Source: Candidatus Dormiibacter sp. (GTDB lineage: Bacteria; Chloroflexota; Dormibacteria; UBA8260). From it: DNA of 10,279 nucleotides. The stretch covers positions 1 through 10,279 of the forward strand of contig JANWHI010000148.1 in the NCBI GenBank assembly GCA_025450495.1, written 5' to 3'. Below, one piece after another: positions 6,998 to 10,279 of the stretch. The notes beneath the pieces were generated by a model, which was not told where the DNA came from, ran no database searches, and saw only the letters and a list, made by a program, of their open reading frames with translations. The position numbers were made by a program, and so were the translations under genes. How positions within the stretch are numbered: position 1 is the stretch's first letter; each line of letters opens with the position of its first letter.

Positions 6998-7003
6998 ACA
7001 CTA
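6998..7003 (-). promoter_or_regulatory. Candidate -10 element for the aldehyde dehydrogenase operon
   Basis: The reverse strand reads TAGTGT here, matching the actinobacterial TANNNT -10 consensus. Initiation about 7 bases on would give a leader of roughly 20 bases holding the strong ribosome-binding site before TTG 6969. No clear -35 is seen about 17 bases upstream. The element also overlaps the alternative GTG codon at 6999, which would make that codon untranscribed. Confidence 0.4.
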
Positions 7004-7038
7004 GCGGACGGCGCCGCGGGCTGGACGCGCCGGCTCAG

Positions 7039-7044
7039 TAGAGT
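7039..7044 (+). promoter_or_regulatory. Candidate -10 element for a leaderless transcript of the second SDR
   Basis: TAGAGT (TANNNT type) ends 6 bases before the GTG at 7051. This is the spacing expected if transcription starts at the G of the start codon. No Shine-Dalgarno is present in the preceding 30 bases. A -35 is not obvious, which is common for such promoters. The hexamer also contains an in-frame TAG (7039-7041), ruling out any upstream start. Confidence 0.5.
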
Positions 7045-7050
7045 AGCCCG

Positions 7051-7821
7051 GTGGAAGTCTCCGGCCGCGTGGTGATCGTCACCGGTGGCGGCAGTGGCAT
7101 CGGCGCCGCGCTGTGCCGTGCCTTCGCCTCAGCGGGCGCGGCCGGCGTGGTGGTGGCCGACATCAATGGCGCGGCCGCAGAGGCCGTGGCGCGCGGGGTC
7201 GATGGTGTCGCGGTCACCACCGACGTCACCGACGAGGCGGCGGTCCGCGCGCTGGTGGCACTGGCCATCGAGCGGCACGGCCGTGTCGACGTCTACTGCT
7301 CGAACGCGGGCATCGCCGTCGGCGGCGGCCAGGAAGCTCCTGACGAAGCCTGGCAGAGGAGTTGGCAGGTGCACCTCATGGCGCACGTCTACGCAGCGCG
7401 TGCCCTGCTTCCGGCGATGATCACGCGTGGTGAGGGGTACATCGTCGGCACGGTGTCGGCGGCGGGGCTCCTCAACCACGTCGCGGCCGCACCGTATGCA
7501 GTCACCAAGGCGGCTGGACTGTCGTTCCTCGAGTGGCTCGCCATCGCTCATCGGGCCCGCGGGATCCGCGTGTCGGCTCTCTGCCCGCAGGGCGTGCGGA
7601 CGCCGATGCTCGCGCTGGCCGGCGAGAAGGACTTCCTCGTCGCCGGCGCCCTCGAACCGGACGCCGTCGCGACGCACGTGCTCAGGGGACTTCGTGACGA
7701 GACCTTCCTGATCCTGCCGCACCCCGAGGTGCGCGAGTTCTTCGCCCGCAAGGCTTCCGACTACGACCGCTGGCTGCGCGGCATGCAACGGCTGCGCGAG
7801 CACGCTGTCACGGACAGCTGA
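7051..7821 (+). CDS. Short-chain dehydrogenase/reductase, NAD-preferring
   Basis: This 256-residue classical SDR has T11-G-G-G-S-G-I-G18, N85-A-G87, and the catalytic triad S136, Y149 and K153. D37 at the end of the second strand favours NAD. The C-terminal part (F219-L-I-L-P-H-P-E-V and an acidic/basic tail) is unlike FabG and resembles actinobacterial SDRs acting on larger hydrophobic alcohols, so it is not a duplicate of the SDR at 3669-4451. The GTG start is fixed by an in-frame TAG 12 bases upstream and by the first Rossmann strand beginning at residue 6. There is no ribosome-binding site; a -10-like TAGAGT suggests a leaderless mRNA. It is the first gene of a rightward set with three F420-related genes. 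The substrate is unknown. Confidence 0.93.
   Translation: MEVSGRVVIVTGGGSGIGAALCRAFASAGAAGVVVADINGAAAEAVARGVDGVAVTTDVTDEAAVRALVALAIERHGRVDVYCSNAGIAVGGGQEAPDEAWQRSWQVHLMAHVYAARALLPAMITRGEGYIVGTVSAAGLLNHVAAAPYAVTKAAGLSFLEWLAIAHRARGIRVSALCPQGVRTPMLALAGEKDFLVAGALEPDAVATHVLRGLRDETFLILPHPEVREFFARKASDYDRWLRGMQRLREHAVTDS
7804..7818. other. Short hairpin at the 3' end of the second SDR gene
   Basis: GCTGTC (7804-7809) and GACAGC (7813-7818) form a perfect 6-base stem with a 3-base loop, inside the last codons of the SDR and one base before its TGA stop. It lacks a T-run, so full termination is doubtful. It could reduce read-through into the reductase gene or protect the upstream mRNA end. Chance in GC-rich coding sequence is possible. 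Confidence 0.3.
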
Positions 7822-7850
7822 CAACGATTGCGCCTGCCGGTGAAGACGAG

Positions 7851-8279
7851 GTGACTGACGTGCCCGACCTGAACACGAGGATCATCGAGGAGTTCCGCGC
7901 CAACCAGGGGCGTGTCGGCAAGCCATTCGAGGGTGCGCCGCTGACGCTTGTCCATCACCGCGGTCGCAGGACGGGGAGGAGCTACGTGTCGCCGACGATG
8001 TATCTGTCAGCCGATGACGACGACAGGGTGATGTACATCTTTGCCACCAGGGGCGGGTCACCGAGGAATCCTGCCTGGTATTACAACCTCGTGGATGCGG
8101 GCAGAGCCGAGGTCGAGGTCGGCACGGAGACATTCCCAGTGACCGTCACCGAGGTGACGGGGGCTGATCGGAACCGCGTCTACGCCGAGCAGGCACGCCG
8201 TTTCCCCGCGTTCGGCGAGTACGAGGAGAAGGCGGCCGGTAGCCGCACCATCCCGGTGCTCGCCCTGCGTCGCGTCTGA
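7851..8279 (+). CDS. Ddn-family deazaflavin (F420)-dependent nitroreductase / quinone reductase
   Basis: This 142-residue split-barrel protein belongs to the family of M. tuberculosis Ddn, which uses reduced F420 to reduce quinones or nitro compounds, often at the membrane. Family signatures are the N-terminal I11-I-E-E-F-R-A-N-Q-G with F26-E-G-A-P, R39-R-T-G-R-S (F420 phosphate-binding region), A65-T-R-G-G-S-P-R-N-P-A-W-Y-Y-N-L80, and F118-P-A-F-G-E-Y with T133-I-P-V-L at the C-terminus. The length is typical. The GTG 7851 start has only a weak purine stretch upstream, and GTG 7860 is a possible alternative. It follows the SDR by 29 bases and precedes CofD by 14, so co-transcription is likely and the cofactor and its user would be made together. 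The physiological substrate is not known. Confidence 0.92.
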   Translation: MTDVPDLNTRIIEEFRANQGRVGKPFEGAPLTLVHHRGRRTGRSYVSPTMYLSADDDDRVMYIFATRGGSPRNPAWYYNLVDAGRAEVEVGTETFPVTVTEVTGADRNRVYAEQARRFPAFGEYEEKAAGSRTIPVLALRRV

Positions 8280-8293
8280 GACCGGCGTACGCT

Positions 8294-9244
8294 GTGAACC
8301 CGCAGCCCATCGTGGTCCTCGCCGGTGGTGTCGGCGCCGCCCGGTTTCTGCAGGGGGTCACCGCCGCGCTCCCGAGCAGAGAGCTGACCATTGTCGGCAA
8401 CGTGGCCGACGATACGGAGATCGGCGGGCTGCATGTGTCGCCGGATCTCGACACGGTCCTGTACACGCTCACGGGCGCGATCGACGAGGACCGCGGGTGG
8501 GGTGTGCGCGGCGACAGCGCCCGTGCGTTGCAGCGGGCGCGGTCGCTCGGAGCGGACGCCTGGCTCTGGCTCGGTGACCTCGACCTCGGCCTGCACCTTG
8601 CCCGCACTGAATGGCTGGACGCGGGTGCGCCGCTCAGCGCGGTGACAGCGCGGCTGTGCGCGGCCCTCGGCTTGGCCGACCGCCTGCTGCCGAGCACCGA
8701 CGACCGGCTGCGGACGATGATCGACACAGCCGCCGGCGAGCTCGACTTCCAGACCTACTACGTGCGGCACGGGCATCGCGACGAGGTGGTCGGGATCCGG
8801 TTCGACGGCGCGCCGTCGGCCACCCCGGCGCCCGGGGTTCTCGATGCCCTCCACGCAGCGCAGGCGGTGATCATCGCGCCGTCCAATCCGCTCATCTCGA
8901 TCGGACCCATCCTCGCGGTGCCGGGCATCAGAGAGGCGCTGGTGGCGCGCACGGTTCCGTGCGTGGCGGTGAGCCCCATCGTCGGCGGGGCGGCGCTGCG
9001 CGGCCCGGCGGCTGCGATGCTGCGCGCGCTCGGCCACCTGGCATCGCCGGTCGGAGTCGCCGACCTCTACACCGGCATCATCGACGCCATGGTGATCGAC
9101 GAAGTCGACGCCGCCGCGTCTGCCGAGCTCGAGGGCCGAGGGGTGAGGCCAGTGGTCACCGACACGCTCATGCGCGACGCCGGCGCGCGCCGGCATCTCG
9201 CTGTTGCGGCGCTCGAGGCCGCCGGCGTGAGCACGGGCGCGTGA
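8294..9244 (+). CDS. cofD: CofD/FbiA, 2-phospho-L-lactate (or phosphoenolpyruvyl) transferase of F420 biosynthesis
   Basis: This 316-residue enzyme transfers the phospholactyl or enolpyruvyl-phosphate group from its guanosine diphosphate carrier to the deazaflavin FO, giving F420-0 or dehydro-F420-0. Actinobacterial homologues are called FbiA. Motifs: V8-L-A-G-G-V-G-A-A-R-F, N36-V-A-D-D-T-E, H47-V-S-P-D-L-D-T, W90-L-W-L-G-D-L-D-L-G-L-H-L-A-R-T, A195-P-S-N-P-L-I-S-I-G-P-I-L and V226-S-P-I-V-G-G-A-A-L-R-G-P. All are intact and the length is normal. The start is GTG 8294, with no evident ribosome-binding site, 14 bases after the reductase stop. The FbiB/CofE ligase that commonly follows in actinobacteria is not next. 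Instead an F420-using oxidoreductase overlaps its stop by 4 bases. Confidence 0.95.
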   Translation: MNPQPIVVLAGGVGAARFLQGVTAALPSRELTIVGNVADDTEIGGLHVSPDLDTVLYTLTGAIDEDRGWGVRGDSARALQRARSLGADAWLWLGDLDLGLHLARTEWLDAGAPLSAVTARLCAALGLADRLLPSTDDRLRTMIDTAAGELDFQTYYVRHGHRDEVVGIRFDGAPSATPAPGVLDALHAAQAVIIAPSNPLISIGPILAVPGIREALVARTVPCVAVSPIVGGAALRGPAAAMLRALGHLASPVGVADLYTGIIDAMVIDEVDAAASAELEGRGVRPVVTDTLMRDAGARRHLAVAALEAAGVSTGA

Positions 9245-10266
9245 AGCTCGGCGTGATGCTCGGGTACTGGGGCAGCCGCCCCGACCCGTCCACCAAGGAC
9301 CTGGTGCTCGAGGCCGAGCGTCTCGGCTACGACTCCGTCTGGACTGCGGAGGCCTACGGCTCCGATGCGCTCACGCCGCTGGCCTGGTACGGCGCGCACA
9401 CTCGGCGCCTTCGACTTGGCTCGGCGGTGATGCAGATCTCCGCCCGCGCGCCCGCAGCCACGGCGATGGCGGCGATGACGATCGACCACCTCTGCGGAGG
9501 TCGATTCGTGCTCGGGCTCGGCGTTTCCGGTCCCCAGGTCGTCGAGGGTTGGAATGGGCAACCGTTCGCCCAGCCGCTGGCCCGCACCCGTGAATACGTC
9601 GACATCGTGCGCCGCATCCTCGCCCGTGAGGAACCGGTGCGCAACGCCGGGCCGCACTACCCGCTGCCGTATCCCGGTGGAACCGGGCTCGGCAAGCCAT
9701 TGCGATCCACCGTGCATCCGCTCCGCCGCGACCTGCCGATCTTCCTGGGGACCGAGGGGCCGAGGAACATCGCGCTCACGGCGGAGATCGCCGACGGCTG
9801 GTTGGCGGCCTTCTACTCGCCGTGGGACGATGCAGAGCAGCGCGCAGCGCTCGCTGAAGGGTTCGCGCGGCCCGGGGCACGCCGCGATCCGGCGGAGTTC
9901 GAGATCGCCGCGATGGTGTCCGTTGTTGTCGACGACGACATCGACCGCGCCTGCGATCAGCTGAAACCGGGGCTGGCCCTCTACATCGGCGGGATGGGCG
10001 CGCGGGGCACGAACTTTCATTTCAACGTGATCGCGCGCATGGGTTTCGAGGAGGCCGCCGTCGAGGTCCAACGGCTCTACCTCGATGGACAGCGCCAAGC
10101 TGCGGCTGCAGCGGTGCCGACCGCCCTCGTCGAGCGCCTCAACCTGGTCGGTCCGCCGGCGAAGATCCGCGAGGACCTCACCGAGTGGAAGCGCTCGCCG
10201 GTGACCACGCTCCTGGTGCGAGCCGACCCGCAGAGCGTCAGGGTCGTCCCCGACCTGATCAGCTGA
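9241..10266 (+). CDS. LLM-class F420-dependent oxidoreductase, Rv3520c-like
   Basis: This 341-residue TIM-barrel protein of the luciferase-like superfamily should use F420/F420H2 for hydride transfer. From memory it matches M. tuberculosis Rv3520c closely over its length: L7-G-Y-W-G, T35-A-E-A-Y-G-S-D-A-L-T-P-L-A-W, L91-G-L-G-V-S-G-P-Q-V-V-E-G-W, P112-L-A-R-T-R-E-Y, A136-G-P-H-Y, E181-I-A-D-G-W and Y248-I-G-G-M-G-A-R-G-T-N-F-H. Rv3520c lies in the mycobacterial cholesterol (KstR) regulon, so a steroid or related substrate is a fair guess but unproven here. GTG 9241 overlaps the CofD stop as GTGA, implying translational coupling. An open frame continues upstream antiphase within cofD but is not protein-like. 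It ends 13 bases before the window edge, where nothing further can be called. Confidence 0.95.
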   Translation: MKLGVMLGYWGSRPDPSTKDLVLEAERLGYDSVWTAEAYGSDALTPLAWYGAHTRRLRLGSAVMQISARAPAATAMAAMTIDHLCGGRFVLGLGVSGPQVVEGWNGQPFAQPLARTREYVDIVRRILAREEPVRNAGPHYPLPYPGGTGLGKPLRSTVHPLRRDLPIFLGTEGPRNIALTAEIADGWLAAFYSPWDDAEQRAALAEGFARPGARRDPAEFEIAAMVSVVVDDDIDRACDQLKPGLALYIGGMGARGTNFHFNVIARMGFEEAAVEVQRLYLDGQRQAAAAAVPTALVERLNLVGPPAKIREDLTEWKRSPVTTLLVRADPQSVRVVPDLIS

Positions 10267-10279
10267 GCCCGTTCGCTCA

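Noticed and set aside
5716..7041. Plus-strand open frame of 441 codons opposite the aldehyde dehydrogenase
   Set aside because: All ALDH catalytic motifs are intact on the other strand; this frame is His/Arg/Gly-rich without any recognisable fold.
8288..8293. TACGCT directly before the cofD start as a -10 element
   Set aside because: It abuts the GTG with no spacing, so transcription would begin inside the gene; operon read-through is more likely.
8180..9196. Minus-strand open frame of 338 codons opposite cofD
   Set aside because: Antisense to a complete CofD with every family motif; its composition is Arg/His-rich and it has no domain.
8611..9240. Fusion of a 210-residue upstream domain to the LLM oxidoreductase
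   Set aside because: This is only an open antiphase frame within cofD, Arg/Gly-rich and unlike any domain; the GTGA junction at 9241 gives a family-length protein.
9067..10098. Minus-strand open frame of 343 codons opposite the LLM gene
   Set aside because: Antisense to a full-length Rv3520c-like protein; no supported start or domain.

Overview
The window is GC-rich (roughly 70% by eye), gene-dense DNA. It has alanine/arginine-rich proteins, mostly GTG starts and tightly packed genes. Together with coenzyme F420 genes (CofD/FbiA, a Ddn-type reductase and an Rv3520c-like LLM oxidoreductase), this points to an actinobacterium, possibly Acidimicrobiia or a mycobacterial relative. The exact lineage cannot be settled from sequence reading alone. 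There is no tRNA, rRNA, CRISPR array, insertion sequence or phage gene, and no gene-free stretch longer than about 100 bases.

Left part (1-3199). A polytopic membrane protein of unknown family reads leftward and runs off the window edge. It is divergent from a TetR regulator and an acyl-CoA dehydrogenase that read rightward. The 90-base divergent gap holds two tandem copies of a TACT-N3-AGTA palindrome, a likely TetR operator controlling both directions. The membrane protein has a repeated His/Asp/Pro-His loop motif, always on the predicted outer face, and is the most unfamiliar object in the window.

Middle part (3215-6969, minus strand). Four genes are translationally coupled in the order aldehyde dehydrogenase, zinc alcohol dehydrogenase, FabG-like SDR, MaoC/NodN-type (R)-enoyl-CoA hydratase. 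The junctions are two 4-base GTGA overlaps and one 1-base gap. The operon meets the acyl-CoA dehydrogenase head-on at a symmetrical hairpin whose arms contain both stop codons. Together these genes give alcohol to aldehyde to acid, plus dehydrogenation, hydration and 3-hydroxyacyl oxidation of a CoA ester. A CoA ligase and a thiolase would be needed from elsewhere.

Right part (7051-10266, plus strand). A second SDR has a start that looks leaderless. It is followed by a Ddn-family deazaflavin-dependent reductase, CofD/FbiA of F420 biosynthesis, and an Rv3520c-like F420-dependent oxidoreductase, the last two overlapping by 4 bases. This arm combines making F420 with using it. The 81-base gap between the two arms carries a plausible -10 element facing each way.

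Overall the window looks like an accessory catabolic locus for an alcohol, lipid, terpenoid or steroid-like substrate, with F420 chemistry attached. Individual enzyme families are well supported; the substrate and the wiring between the arms are inference.
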